A DNA stretch of 64,000 nucleotides from Culex pipiens pallens (taxonomy: Eukaryota; Arthropoda; Insecta; Diptera; Culicidae). How positions within the stretch are numbered: the first letter of the stretch is position 1; every line of letters starts with the position of its first letter. The notes under the pieces are model-generated. The model was given only the letters and a program-made list of their open reading frames with translations, was not told the DNA's origin and did no database searches. The position numbers were made by a program, and so were the translations under genes. Positions 36,567 through 48,147 of the stretch are shown here, piece by piece. Location: contig NC_068939.1 of NCBI RefSeq assembly GCF_016801865.2, positions 126,603,605 through 126,667,604 of the forward strand, in the 5' to 3' direction.

Positions 36567-39442
36567 GTTTTGTCTTTTTTGTCTTTTTTGTCTTTTTTGT
36601 CTTTTTTGTCTTTTTTTGTCTTTTTTGTCTTTTTTGTCTTTTTTGTCTTTTTTGTCTTTTTTGTCTTTTTTGTCTTTTTTGTCTTTTTTGTCTTTTTTGT
36701 CTTTTTTGTCTTTTTTGTCTTTTTTGTCTTTTTTGTCTTTTTTGTCTTTTTTGTCTTTTTTGTCTTTTTTGTCTTTTTTGTCTTTTTTGTCTTTTTTGTC
36801 TTTTTTGTCTTTTTTGTCTTTTTTGTCTTTTTTGTCTTTTTTGTCTTTTTTGTCTTTTTTGTCTTTTTTGTCTTTTTTGTTTTTTTTTTTGTCTTTTTTG
36901 TCTTTTTTGTCTTTTTTGTATTTTTTGTCTTTTTTGTTTTTTTTTTTGTCTTTTTTGTCTTTTTTGTATTTTTTGTCTTTTTTGTCTTTTTTGTCTTTTT
37001 TGTCTTTTTTGTCTTTTTTGTCTTTTTTGTCTTTTTTGTCTTTTTTGTCTTTTTTGTCTTTTTTGTCTTTTTTGTCTTTTTTGTCTTTTTTGTCTTTTTT
37101 GTCTTTTTTGTCTTTTTTGTCTTTTTTGTCTTTTTTGTCTTTTTTGTCTTTTTTGTCTTTTTTGTCTTTTTTGTCTTTTTTGTCTTTTTTGTCTTTTTTG
37201 TCTTTTTTGTCTTTTTTGTCTTTTTTGTCTTTTTTGTCTTTTTGTCTTTTTTGTTTTTTTTTGTCTTTTTTGTCTTTTTTGTCTTTTTTGTCTTTTTTGT
37301 CTTTTTTGTCTTTTTTGTCTTTTTTGTCTTTTTTGTCTTTTTTGTCTTTTTTGTCTTTTTTGTCTTTTTTGTCTTTTTTGTCTTTTTTGTCTTTTTGTCT
37401 TTTTTGTTTTTTTTGTCTTTTTTGTCTTTTTTGTCTTTTTTGTCTTTTTTGTCTTTTTTGTCTTTTTTGTCTTTTTTGTCTTTTTTATCTTTTTTGTCTT
37501 TTTTGTCTTTTTTGTCTTTTTTGTCTTTTTTGTCTTTTTTGTCTTTTTTGTCTTTTTTGTCTTTTTTGTCTTTTTTGTCTTTTTTGTCTTTTTTGTCTTT
37601 TTTGTCTTTTTTGTCTTTTTTGTCTTTTTTGTCTTTTTTGTCTTTTTTGTCTTTTTTGTCTTTTTTGTCTTTTTTGTCTTTTTTGTCTTTTTTGTCTTTT
37701 TTGTCTTTTTTTGTCTTTTTTGTCTTTTTTGTCTTTTTTGTCTTTTTTGTCTTTTTTGTCTTTTTTGTCTTTTTTGTCTTTTTTGTCTTTTTTGTCTTTT
37801 TTGTCTTTTTTGTCTTTTTTGTCTTTTTTGTCTTTTTTGTCTTTTTTGTCTTTTTTGTCTTTTTTGTCTTTTTTGTCTTTTTTGTCTTTTTTGTCTTTTT
37901 TGTCTTTTTTGTCTTTTTTGTCTTTTTTGTCTTTTTTGTCTTTTTTGTCTTTTTTGTCTTTTTTGTCTTTTTTGTCTTTTTTGTCTTTTTTGTTTTTTTT
38001 TTGTCTTTTTTGTCTTTTTTGTCTTTTTTGTATTTTTTGTCTTTTTTGTTTTTTTTTTTGTCTTTTTTGTCTTTTTTGTATTTTTTGTCTTTTTTGTCTT
38101 TTTTGTCTTTTTTGTCTTTTTTGTCTTTTTTGTCTTTTTTGTCTTTTTTGTCTTTTTTGTCTTTTTTGTCTTTTTTGTCTTTTTTGTCTTTTTTGTCTTT
38201 TTTGTCTTTTTTGTCTTTTTTGTCTTTTTTGTCTTTTTTGTCTTTTTTGTCTTTTTTGTCTTTTTTGTCTTTTTTGTCTTTTTTGTCTTTTTTGTCTTTT
38301 TTGTCTTTTTTGTCTTTTTTGTCTTTTTTGTCTTTTTTGTCTTTTTTGTCTTTTTTGTCTTTTTTGTCTTTTTGTCTTTTTTGTTTTTTTTTTGTCTTTT
38401 TTGTCTTTTTTGTCTTTTTTGTCTTTTTTGTCTTTTTTGTCTTTTTTGTCTTTTTTGTCTTTTTTGTCTTTTTTGTCTTTTTTGTCTTTTTTGTCTTTTT
38501 TGTCTTTTTTGTCTTTTTTGTCTTTTTTGTCTTTTTTGTCTTTTTTGTCTTTTTTGTCTTTTTTGTCTTTTTTGTCTTTTTTGTCTTTTTTGTCTTTTTT
38601 GTCTTTTTTGTCTTTTTTGTCTTTTTTGTCTTTTTTGTCTTTTTTGTCTTTTTTGTCTTTTTTGTCTTTTTTGTCTTTTTTGTCTTTTTTGTCTTTTTTG
38701 TCTTTTTTGTCTTTTTTTGTCTTTTTTGTCTTTTTTGTCTTTTTTGTCTTTTTTTGTCTTTTTTGTCTTTTTGTCTTTTTTGTTTTTTTTGTCTTTTTTG
38801 TCTTTTTTGTCTTTTTTGTCTTTTTTGTCTTTTTTGTCTTTTTTGTCTTTTTTGTCTTTTTTATCTTTTTTGTCTTTTTTGTCTTTTTTGTCTTTTTTGT
38901 CTTTTTTGTCTTTTTTGTCTTTTTTGTCTTTTTTGTCTTTTTTGTCTTTTTTGTCTTTTTTGTCTTTTTTGTCTTTTTTGTCTTTTTTGTCTTTTTTGTC
39001 TTTTTTGTCTTTTTTGTCTTTTTTGTCTTTTTTGTCTTTTTTGTCTTTTTTGTCTTTTTTGTCTTTTTTATCTTTTTTGTCTTTTTTGTCTTTTTTGTCT
39101 TTTTTGTCTTTTTTGTCTTTTTTGTCTTTTTTGTCTTTTTTGTCTTTTTTGTCTTTTTTGTCTTTTTTGTCTTTTTTGTCTTTTTTGTCTTTTTTGTCTT
39201 TTTTGTCTTTTTTGTCTTTTTTGTCTTTTTTGTCTTTTTTGTCTTTTTTGTCTTTTTTGTCTTTTTTGTCTTTTTTGTCTTTTTTGTCTTTTTTGTCTTT
39301 TTTGTCTTTTTTGTCTTTTTTGTCTTTTTTGTCTTTTTTGTCTTTTTTGTCTTTTTTGTCTTTTTTGTCTTTTTTGTCTTTTTTGTCTTTTTTGTCTTTT
39401 TTGTCTTTTTTGTCTTTTTTGTCTTTTTTGTCTTTTTTGTTT
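36567..39442. repeat. (GTCTTTTTT)n satellite, 2.9 kb, with higher-order duplication
   Basis: About 320 units of 9 bp. Variant units (GTATTTTTT, long T runs, an 8-bp GTCTTTTT, TTTTTTATC) act as landmarks: the pattern at 36880-36970 recurs at 37990-38080 with an offset of 1112 bp, that at about 37235 recurs at about 38365 (offset 1130), and that at about 37392 and 37487 recurs at about 38767 and 38863 (offset about 1375). So about 1.1 kb was duplicated and then stretched. Frames of up to 976 codons are by-products of the 9-bp period. Confidence 0.97.
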
Positions 39443-40317
39443 TGTTTTCTGTTGTCTGCTGTAAAATTTTGGGGATTTTTGCGAATGATATCTAAATTTT
39501 TTAATTAAAATCATTATTTAATGCTATTTTAAACAGACTTCGATCAGACTGTACAATTTACACACAATTGTATCGCCAATTTCCTTTACGCGCCTTCAAG
39601 TTAACGCAAATAAAGCCAATTTTCGATATCCTTGAAGCGGGTCGTTAAAAATTCTTTCAGCAAACAAACCTTACATCACCTCACAGACCTGTAGCGGTAT
39701 CAGTAAGTGAAAGCAAAACCCCCAATCACCAACAACTGCACAGAAAATAAAAGAAAAACCCACTTTAAAACACTTAGCCCGAGCTCGGTATCTGAAATGA
39801 TGGCATAATTGTCAAAGTTTCGTATAATTTATGGTGGCATTAAACGTATATTTTTTATTAATTTAAGCACATTTCCACGCCATCTGGGCGCTCACAGCTG
39901 ACAATTCTGGCACTAACTTTCTCTGGACCTTCAGTCTCGGCACACAGGAATGCGTCTCAAGTTACTTCGAAAGCACGCAAGGTCGATACGTTTGGTACTC
40001 AAAAAGCTAATAAAAGTTCAATTTACTCCACGTTGCGTGACACTTTGATAAAAAGAAGTAGACATTTTTAAAATAACATTTTCTTGCGTTGACTTATTTT
40101 GAATCAAAAGACTTGATTTCATCAAAATTTAACCAGTTCCATACCATCCCCGTAACTCGCATCTTCTTCCTGAGGTCTCAATAACTCATCAATATTGCAG
40201 CTGAAAATTTACGACCTTGCCTGGAGGGCCTTCCGTTTTTTACCGTACAACGAAAAAAGCGAACAATTTCCGCGTAAATCCAATTCCGCACTGCAAAATC
40301 TCAATTATCGAACTTCT
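39443..40317. other. Unique DNA 3' of the candidate minus-strand exon
   Basis: Non-repetitive sequence. It would be the downstream region of the possible gene at 40318-40617; a minus-strand AATAAA (tttatt on the plus strand) lies near 39852. No other feature. Confidence 0.35.
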
Positions 40318-40617
40318 TCACGATGCGCGGTCAAACTGGTTAGAAGGTTGCCAATATGAATGTCCAATGGCCTCCAGAAAGAATGAATAATTCAGCGGAC
40401 TGTACGAAAACTGATCCGGGAGGAAAAAAGAGATACAAAAAAGCGAAAGCCACATAAATTGTCCAACTTGCCAAAAGTAATGTATGTGGATGCGTTGCGA
40501 GGGAAAAGCATGACCGAAAAATTGTGCAGCGACGGCCTGATGAGCATGCATTGTCGCAGTTGCAATGGAGATGTAGCATAATGCGAGTGGAACGAGTTCG
40601 AACGAATATTGGCTCAT
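40318..40617 (-). CDS. Possible small membrane protein, hypothetical
   Basis: A 99-codon minus-strand frame starting at an ATG in the context CCCAAAATGAGC, close to the insect start consensus. Immediately upstream is a good splice acceptor (TTTATTTTCTTTGTAG, ending at 40624), so the frame could be the first coding part of an exon behind a 5'-untranslated exon. Two hydrophobic stretches are visible (LVPLALCYISIATA near residues 8-21, and FMWLSLFCISFFLP near 54-67), suggesting a membrane hairpin. I recognise no family. Sequence composition around it is not repetitive. It could equally be a chance frame: no upstream exon, conserved motif or expression evidence is available from the sequence alone. 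Confidence 0.3.
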   Translation of the reverse strand: MSQYSFELVPLALCYISIATATMHAHQAVAAQFFGHAFPSQRIHIHYFWQVGQFMWLSLFCISFFLPDQFSYSPLNYSFFLEAIGHSYWQPSNQFDRAS

Positions 40618-40629
40618 TTTGGGCTACAA

Positions 40630-41177
40630 AGAAAATAAATGGATTTTTGATGAAGTTGTGATAAAGTTTAAAAACCGTTATGCTTCATATGAGAAACTTC
40701 TGCGCATTCTCAACTTGAAGCGATGCAATTTTCTGTTTCTTTTTATTTTATACGCTGTATCTCAGCAACCATAGGTCCAATCTTCAAAGTTTCTTAGACA
40801 ATTATAATAGGAAAATTTCTGGACCCTTGAAGAAATAATTAAAAGTGAAAAATCAAAATATTTTTGATCGATCCCAGACATGCTAAATAGAATTTTAAAA
40901 GCAGGAAAACGCATTCAAAATTGTTTTCAGTTGATTAGACTTCTATTCTCATAAAAAGTATTTTGTAATACTTTACGATTCGAAATTTCTAAAACTAATT
41001 TAAATTTTTAATTTACAAATTTAAAATTCACTTTATTTTTATTCTTCCTTCTCCTCAACAACAACCAGAGCCAACAAAAACTTTAAATTAAATTTGTACC
41101 AGCCTTTTCCAAAAAAAAAAAAAAAAAACAAAACAATTCACAAAAGCTTCATTTTTCAACATTGAAATTTAAACTAA
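40630..41177. other. AT-rich DNA, no feature recognised
   Basis: Would be the upstream intron of the 40318-40617 candidate exon if that gene is real. Nothing else seen. Confidence 0.35.
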
Positions 41178-41977
41178 GGCGTCATCGATAAAGTATGTCA
41201 CGCAAAAATCGGCCAAAATGAACCCCCCCCCCCTCCCCTTTATGTCATACTTTGTCACACAAGGTTGAACCCCCCCTCAAAAAGTACGTCACATTTTGCC
41301 AGACTCCCCCCTTGTTTTAGATGGGATTTTTATAGTTTTTTTTATCTTGAATATGAAAAAAAAAAACAAATTGTCCAATTATTCATTTTTTTAAGAATAA
41401 ACATTACGAAACAAAAAACAGTTTTGTATCTTTTAAAAATAAGAAGACCTGGTATAACATTCAAGTATTAAAAAATCTTGAAAACTGTTTTTCACAGCTT
41501 TGTATCTAATAAGTTTAAACCATTTATAGCAGTTTTCTTATGAACACCCTGCTTTCAAAGCATTTATTTTTATCAAGCAAGAATTTGCAAAATATTGAAG
41601 TTCCAGCTGAAAAAAATTTGACTATATAATAAATTATAATGTGATACCAGCATCAGGGGTGACATTGGGTCTGGGGGTGAGTTTGGGTCATACAAAAATG
41701 CAGAAATTTGTATAACCCAATCTCACCCCCAGACCCAATGTCACCCCTGATGAAGGTACTTCTAAATAACAGTAAGCAAACAATTTTACAAACGAGGATT
41801 TAATTTAATTTTGTACATTTCGAATTAATATTATGCGATCATTAAAAAAACAACCCAACGTGACGTCACAGTCTTGCAAACCCCCCCCCCTCCCCCCTTA
41901 GTCACATCTTGTCACACCTACGGTAACCTCCCCTCCCCCCCCCCCCCTAGGAGCGTACGTACTTTATGGATGACGCC
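41178..41977. mobile_element. MITE with TAA duplication (Harbinger-like)
   Basis: Tips GGCGTCATCGATAAAGTA and the complement of TACTTTATGGATGACGCC; TAA on both sides (41175-41177, 41978-41980). C-runs lie near both ends (41222-41238 and 41880-41947). A separate palindrome (41651-41752) is nested inside. Confidence 0.75.
41651..41752. mobile_element. Nested ~100-bp palindromic MITE
   Basis: CATCAGGGGTGACATTGGGT at the left is the exact complement of the right end; the arms continue through TCTGGGGGTGAG and meet in a loop of roughly 20 bp near 41694-41710. A fragment with the same core lies at 30595-30625. Confidence 0.8.
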
Positions 41978-42065
41978 TAATAGTTCTCGAGTTATCGCGA
42001 ACTTGAAAAATGTGGGCTTTTAGATGACATTGAGAAAAACTCATTTTTCACAAAATTTGAACATT

Positions 42066-42541
42066 AACATTCCAACGCCCAAGGCTCCAAAAAAGTTGGA
42101 ACGGTAACTTCAACTCAATTGTTCTCGGGCATAACTCAACCAATCAAGATGATTCTTCTTTCCAGTGATTTGTTAGGATGTCTAGATGATTCTAGAACTT
42201 TGCAGAACTTAATTTGATAAAATCTGTAATTTTTGAGACCAAAAACATCGTTCCAACTTTTTTTTTCGCGTGTAAAAAAAAATTCGCCAAAAATTCCGCG
42301 AAGGCAGTCGTTTTAAAAAAGGTGGAACGATGTTTTCGGTCGCAGAAATTACAGATTTTATCAAATTAAGTTCTGCAAAGTTCTAGAATCATCTAGACAT
42401 CCTAACAAATCACTGGAAAGAATAATCATCTTGATTGGTTGAGTAATGCCCGAGAACCAGCGAGTTGAAGTTACCGTTCCACCTTTTTTGGAGGCTTGGG
42501 CGTCCGTGTAAGTTGGACATGCGTTGGGCGTTCCAGTGTTA
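42066..42541. mobile_element. Foldback MITE with ~180-bp arms
   Basis: The left arm 42066-42250 is repeated in reverse complement at about 42305-42505 with a few changes. The right end carries an extra partial duplication of the tip (GGCTTGGGCGTCC at 42493-42505 and GCGTTGGGCGTTCC at 42521-42534). No coding frame. Confidence 0.8.
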
Positions 42542-43835
42542 AGAGGCTGTATCTTTGCAACCAGCATTCAAAACAGTACAGTAGAAATACCAACATTGTA
42601 GGAAAGCTTTTCAAAAATATTTGTTGCAGCGGTTCTTCTACTGCGAAGAACTCAACATTTGTCGAAAAATTTAAATGACTTCAACAACAGTGCACTTTAT
42701 CAGAAAATCAAGTAATTTGCGATTGTAAATTCGATTTTCCATTAAATTTTTGTTTTATTTCTGTTTGACAATATTTTAGATGATTTTTTTCCATTTAAAA
42801 TTTTATTTTTCGCTTCAAAAGTTTATTCCCAAAAAATTAAGAGGGCACAAAATTTTTAAAAGGGATTTTTTTATTAAACTTGTTGCAATTGGTTGTAAAC
42901 CGAAAAAGTTATACAATGTATTTTGTTTATTTTTCAATTTTTTCACTCAAATTGGGCACTTTTGGACTTTTTGTAAATTTGGAAATCTGGGACTACATAT
43001 TGGAAAAAAGACAAACATTTTCTAATTTCGTTTGAATTTATTAGGTTGGTACAAATATTTTTAAATTATTTGTCTCCCCCTTCAAAATCAGCCCTAAAAA
43101 TCAGGGGGCCTAAGTAAAAGCTTCAAAATTTCAATTGAAATTTAAGTGCCATCATTCGATTTTTTCGAGTGTACAGTATCGCAAAAAGCTTTTTTAAGAT
43201 AAAAATGTTGTTTTCGTAAAATCTTATGTTATTTGAAAAATAATGTTTGCAAAATAACGGAACTAGTGTCAAATGCATTTAAAAATGTTTTTCATTCGAA
43301 TAATGAAAATATGGCTTGTTATTCCAATTTTTATATTTTTAAAATCACTTTCTGCAAGATAATTTCAGCTCAATTTTGTGTAAGGTAACTTTCTGCAAGA
43401 TAATTCAGCTGGTTTTATAGAATCAGGATGCCAGATAATTTTGGTTGTAGATAAAATGATTGTTCGAAAGTATTCGTGAATCAATCGACCAAAATACATT
43501 CCGTTCTAAAAATCATTACTTGCAAGATTACTTCAGTCATTTTCTTAGAACTTGGCTGCATTATAATTTATATTCTATTTAAAAAATAAATGAAGCAAAA
43601 TAAATTCCGTTCTAAAATTTTAAATCGCGAGAAAACTTCAGTTGGTTTCATAGAACCAGACTGCAAGATAACTTCGATTCTGGGAAAAAATAATTGACAC
43701 AACTGAAGTTAACTTCTGTAACTTCTGTACTGAAAAGTTATCTTACAGTGACATTTTTTTTTATTTTTAGTACTTGATAGTTTGCTGAAAGTGTCCTCTT
43801 TCGTATCGTATAAAATCACATTTGTTCAATTTCAC
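42542..43835. other. Eroded MITE and loosely repeated CTGCAAGATAACTTCAG zone
   Basis: 43043-43330 shares a tip and interior with the Harbinger-like MITE at 27177 (TTGGTACAAATATTTTT; GGAACTAGTGT). 43345-43760 contains four or five diverged copies of a segment resembling CTGCAAGATAACTTCAGCTG at irregular spacing. No gene. Confidence 0.5.
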
Positions 43836-43861
43836 CCCAAGGACGAAAGTCATTCCTGTTG

Positions 43862-44404
43862 GAGCGGCCATGGCTGACTGGTTACGGTGTTCGCTTTGTA
43901 AACGAATGGTCCTGGGTTCGATTCTCATCTGCTCCCAACGAGAAAGTATAGGAAATATAAACCTTGAAACTCTGAACATGAACGAAAAATCAAAGTCGCT
44001 CGAGTCGGGGTTCGATCCCCCGTCCTTTGGATTGGTAGGCCAAAATGCTAACCACTAGGCCATCGCGACGTGATGAGCTATAACTGGAATTAGGAATACT
44101 GTTGTTACCTACTATATACGCGCTGGGTCCTTGTCCATTTGAAGAGGGTTTGGAAGTTCTAAATAACGTTTGAACCCGATTGGTGCAAACGTTCTTCAGG
44201 GCGGGGATTGTCGATAAAGCTGAAGTACTTCGCGCTCGGCTAGCCAGCGTAGAAATGGGTCACCGAAGCTCGGCAGAGCTAACACCTTCCAAATGCCTAT
44301 GCGAGTTATTTGCATGTATAGCATGTAGATCTAAAAATACATGGAAACAACTCAATTTGTAAGAAGCGGCCGCGTGGTCCCGTTTGGTTGGTTGCACACA
44401 CACA
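43862..44404 (+). mobile_element. Retroposon with two opposed tRNA-like modules (copy A)
   Basis: 543-bp insert flanked by identical 26-bp direct repeats (43836-43861 and 44405-44430). It starts with a plus-strand tRNA-like module (A-box-like TGGCTGACTGGTTACGG, B-box GGTTCGATTCTC at about 43916-43927). About 70 bp on, at 44007-44070, is a second tRNA-like module on the opposite strand (minus-strand GATGGCCTAGTGGTTAGC and GGGATCGAACCCC). The 3' body ends in a short CA run. The first ~250 bp match the copy at 52600, the 3' bodies do not. Perfect target duplications prove it is a complete retroposition unit. Confidence 0.85.
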
Positions 44405-44580
44405 CCCAAGGACGAAAGTCATTCCTGTTGTACGGAATGATACTGCAAATGATATTAAATGGCATTGAATTTCTTTAAGGTGAAAAAGATCCTACTTGTT
44501 TAAACATTTGTCCCACATAAATTTTGATCAAGTTTGCAAAAAGCGATCCCAGTTCTTTCTTTTCTAAATCTAACAATATA

Positions 44581-45305
44581 GGGGGAGAGGGGGTAATATG
44601 CACCCCCTGCTTTTCTCGGTATTTGGAAGAATTTTCCGGGGAAAAAATCATAGAAATTGGAAGCTTAACATTGCTAAACCATGCTGGAAAAATTTGAGCA
44701 TCGCAGTATAGAAACAGCTCAAGTTATTTGCAAAACTTTAAAATGTTGTGTTTTCATCTAGTTTTCAGTGAACCTTCATTATTATTTTTGGACAATATAA
44801 AAAGCATTTATTGCTATTGTAAGTGTTGAGGTATATAGTTTTGGCCATAATCTTCATTATTCTGTAGATATATGAGTCCAAAAACATCAAAAAATGCATT
44901 TTTAATTAAATTTTCTGCAAAAAAAAGCGTGGTCGGGGCAAAATGCACCGCTGTGAAGCTCCTTAGTAAAAACAGCGGTGTCATCTAGTGGTGACTAGTG
45001 AAAACTGATTTTACCCGGTGCATTTTGCCCCATGTTGTGGTGCATTTTGCCCCGTTGTTGTAGTGCATTTTGCCCCAATGTTGCGGTGCATATTGCCCCG
45101 CATGGTTGTTTGAAATGAATCAAACATGTTTTTAGAAATTTGATATTTTCGAACAAATTTTGAGGATTTTTAACACTTTTTTCACATGGATGACGAAGAA
45201 TAATAGTTGTTTTAGTACATCGAACAAAATTCTTCCAAAGTAATGCTGTAATGGTTGAGAAATCACAGTTTTCCCTTAGGGGGTGCATATTACCCCCTCT
45301 CCCCC
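44581..45305. mobile_element. TA-type MITE with 28-bp perfect tips
   Basis: The 28-bp tips (GGGGGAGAGGGGGTAATATG, then CACCCCCT) are perfectly inverted at 44581 and 45305, with TA on both sides (44579-44580, 45306-45307). The TGCATTTTGCCCC motif, related to the tip, recurs several times inside (44936-45100). No transposase. TA duplication fits Tc1/mariner-type or the mosquito TA MITE class. Confidence 0.9.
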
Positions 45306-45307
45306 TA

Positions 45308-46106
45308 ATGAATTATAAGAGGAAGAGCTAAGAAAATACTACTCGAAAAACTAGGTGGGAAAGATATGCTTTTCTCTGCATTACATTTAACATCGGATAT
45401 TCGTCAGTGCGTGCAATAGCTCATGTTTGAAACAAATTGCATTATCATGTACTGCAAAGCTATGAACAACCTACCCCCTTTTTCTTTCATCCACGCAAAA
45501 CAACAATTTTACAAACCATATTAACCCGATCCCACGGAACAAAAAAAAACAGTTTGCACGCAAATGGTTAATTTTCCTCACAATTTCCTCCTATCACTGG
45601 AGCTGTCTTTGCAAAAACGCATTGTACCGAAGGGGGTGTGAAACGCGCTTAACAGCCAGCTGAACGTAGGGATGTTTGTTTTGGTTGGGAAAATCCCGCC
45701 AGCGAAAGACACGCATTCACCATGGAATATTCATGTCAGGTGACGATGACACAAATGCAATTTTCCAATCAGCTGTCGTCGGGTGCTGGCTGGTTGGCAG
45801 GTAGTTAGTGCCAAGTGCATGCACGAAATGAAGATGTTTTGATTGAGACCTTGCTGACAGAAAGATTGGTTTGGCCTCTGCGAAGGGAAATTTTAGCTAG
45901 AGGGTTATTAAGCTGATGGTGATGTAAACTATTTTAATATTTTCTTGTTTTTGATTTTTGAAACTTTTTTAACTATTGCCTAAATTATCAAAAAATTAAA
46001 CGTTTTCATCTTGATAAAGGAAATATTTCCACATTAAATACAGCCAAATGACATCTGCATCTAATTGACGCTCAGCGTTTAACCTTTGCAATGCTTTGGT
46101 CACGAC
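45308..46106. other. Unique DNA, no feature recognised
   Basis: Balanced composition for this window; no convincing frame, RNA gene or repeat. Confidence 0.4.
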
Positions 46107-46114
46107 CCCGTGCA

Positions 46115-48139
46115 CAAGGGTTTCCAGCAAGGCCACAGACTGGCAAGTAATTAATAATTACTTTGATTTTTAGCTGGTAATTAGGTAATTCTTTAATTAC
46201 TTAGTAATTCACGGTAATTAGCGTAATTTAAAGTAATTAATTGGTAATTAAAGTAATTTTTGAGTAATTACAGTAATTGATTTTTTTAAATTGTACTTTT
46301 TCAACAAAACTATTTACTTTTTACATATAATCTATTATAACAGAATCTTATTGATTTCAAATAAGAGTGAAACACAAAGATTACAAAAAACTGATTCTGT
46401 ATGAGAAGGCCTTATTCACCACACAGAAAAAAAGTGTGAATTTACTCGACACGGAAAAGATGAATCACATTTAAACACAGTTGATGTAAACTTGAGATTT
46501 GATGTAAACAGTTGAATCACACGTGAAATCATGTTTTTACGTATAATTTGTTGCAAATTTACATCAAATTCCATTTAAATTTAAATGTTTAATGACGTGC
46601 AAAAGTGTTACATCATAAATGATGTAACATTCGGAAATATTTTTTTTGTGTGCATAGTTCTCTCCTAAAACTTTCCTAAAATTTATTTTTATCATGTTGT
46701 TTATCAAACTGATTAACAACGAAAGGCCATGATATATTACCCAGTGAAAAATGTTTTGTGAATCTAAAATCTATTTATTTTTATTAAGTTATTATAAAAA
46801 TATGTTTTTTTTTTTTGCAAGAACTACATTAGAATCGATTATTTTTTTATGCTTTTTCTTCTAATAGGCAGTCAAAATAATTTGAAGTTTTTGTGGATCA
46901 AATATTTAAAACCAAAATGTACTTAATTATCATTGAAACAAACAAAGTTTTCAAGTGATGGCCATTTAAAAATCAATAATAATAAAAATATGTTTTTTTT
47001 ATATTTTTTCATCATCTGCAGAAATTGACAGTCCTGTAATATCTCTCTATTAAGAGATCAGTAATTTTCCCTAAAAATTTCCAAATATTTCTGAGACAAA
47101 TGTTTCAATGGTAAAAATCAAACTCAGTGAAATTAAAATCAACTAATATTCAGATGCAATTGAATCCAATGTTAATGTCACGTTCCACATAATCTGTATT
47201 TTCAGTAACAGATTTTTTAAATTTGCTTGAGAAAAAAAATGCAAAGTAATGTCAAACCAATGTTTGAAAAGCGTTTTGAAACTTAACGTTATTTTGATAA
47301 ATTTCACAATTCTCAAGAAAAGCCGCTGCAAATATTTGTCAAAGTTTTTGTTTAGCTCAAATAATCAGGGGGCCTTTTTTACATCAAATTCTATATATTA
47401 ATGGCATTCGACTTTGGAAGCTGAAAATATTATTAATTTCATATATTGAAGTAAAATAGTACAATTTTTTTTTGCTTTTATGACAAACATGACTTCAAAA
47501 AACGTAAGTCAACTTAAATAATCTTCATTTGCAATTGATTGATAAGGGTTCGGTTGATTGAAACGTGAAACATAATGAAATTTCGAATCAGATAATGAAC
47601 AGGTTAAATTGGCCATGAAACAATTATTATTGGTCATTTCCAGATATTTTTTTTAAAGGTCCTTTAAGCTATTGTGTTTTATATGTTTATAAGACTTTTA
47701 AAAAAATTCTAGATATCAATTGAGCTACTTATTTTTTACCGAAAAGTTGTGTAATTAAATACGAATGTCAATTTTATAATAAAATAAAAAATTCCAAATT
47801 TCAAACCAACTCGCTGTAGGATATCATGTAAACATCACTCAAAGTTTCAGCGCCCTCTAGTTGGGGGCATTTTTGACGTTTAATCGCCTATATCTATTAT
47901 CAATAAAAATTATACGTGAAAAAACAAAGTAAACAGAATAATTTTTGAAAGAGTTATCGAATGATCTATTTATCTATAATTTAGTTAAGAACCGTAGAAA
48001 TGAATACTTAAATATAAATAAAATGTTTTTATCGTAGTGAAAAGTAATTAAGTAATTTGTGTAATTAATCATTTTGGACCAGTAATTCGAGTAATTAATT
48101 GGCAGACTGGCATGTAATGAACGCTTCTGGAAACCCTTG
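46115..48139. mobile_element. hAT-like non-autonomous element with perfect 8-bp target duplication
   Basis: CCCGTGCA occurs immediately before (46107-46114) and after (48140-48147) a 2025-bp segment that begins CAAGGGTTTCCAG and ends with its exact complement. Short CA-starting tips and 8-bp duplications are diagnostic of the hAT superfamily. Sub-terminal regions on both sides are packed with GTAATTA/TAATTAC motifs (46150-46280, 48040-48105), probably transposase-binding repeats. No transposase frame. It contains a nested MITE (46421-46652) and a Harbinger-like fragment from about 47322. Confidence 0.9.
46421..46652. mobile_element. Nested MITE, tips ACACAGAAAAAAA
   Basis: Starts ACACAGAAAAAAAGTGTGAA and ends TTTTTTTTGTGTG. 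The interior repeats GATGTAAAC/TTACATCA in both orientations. Nested in the hAT-like element, so it inserted later or travelled with it. The same tip motif occurs alone at 21998. Confidence 0.6.
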
Positions 48140-48147
48140 CCCGTGCA

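Noticed and set aside
36565..39495. Open frames of up to 976 codons (Phe/Leu/Ser/Cys/Val repeats) and a 148-codon Lys/Arg/Gln frame on the other strand
   Set aside because: They are products of a stop-free 9-bp satellite, open in several frames at once with no gene signals.
43862..44070. Functional tRNA genes at the tRNA-like modules (also 8085-8357 and 52600-52808)
   Set aside because: Acceptor stems do not pair well, copies are embedded in repeated units with target duplications, so they are SINE heads.
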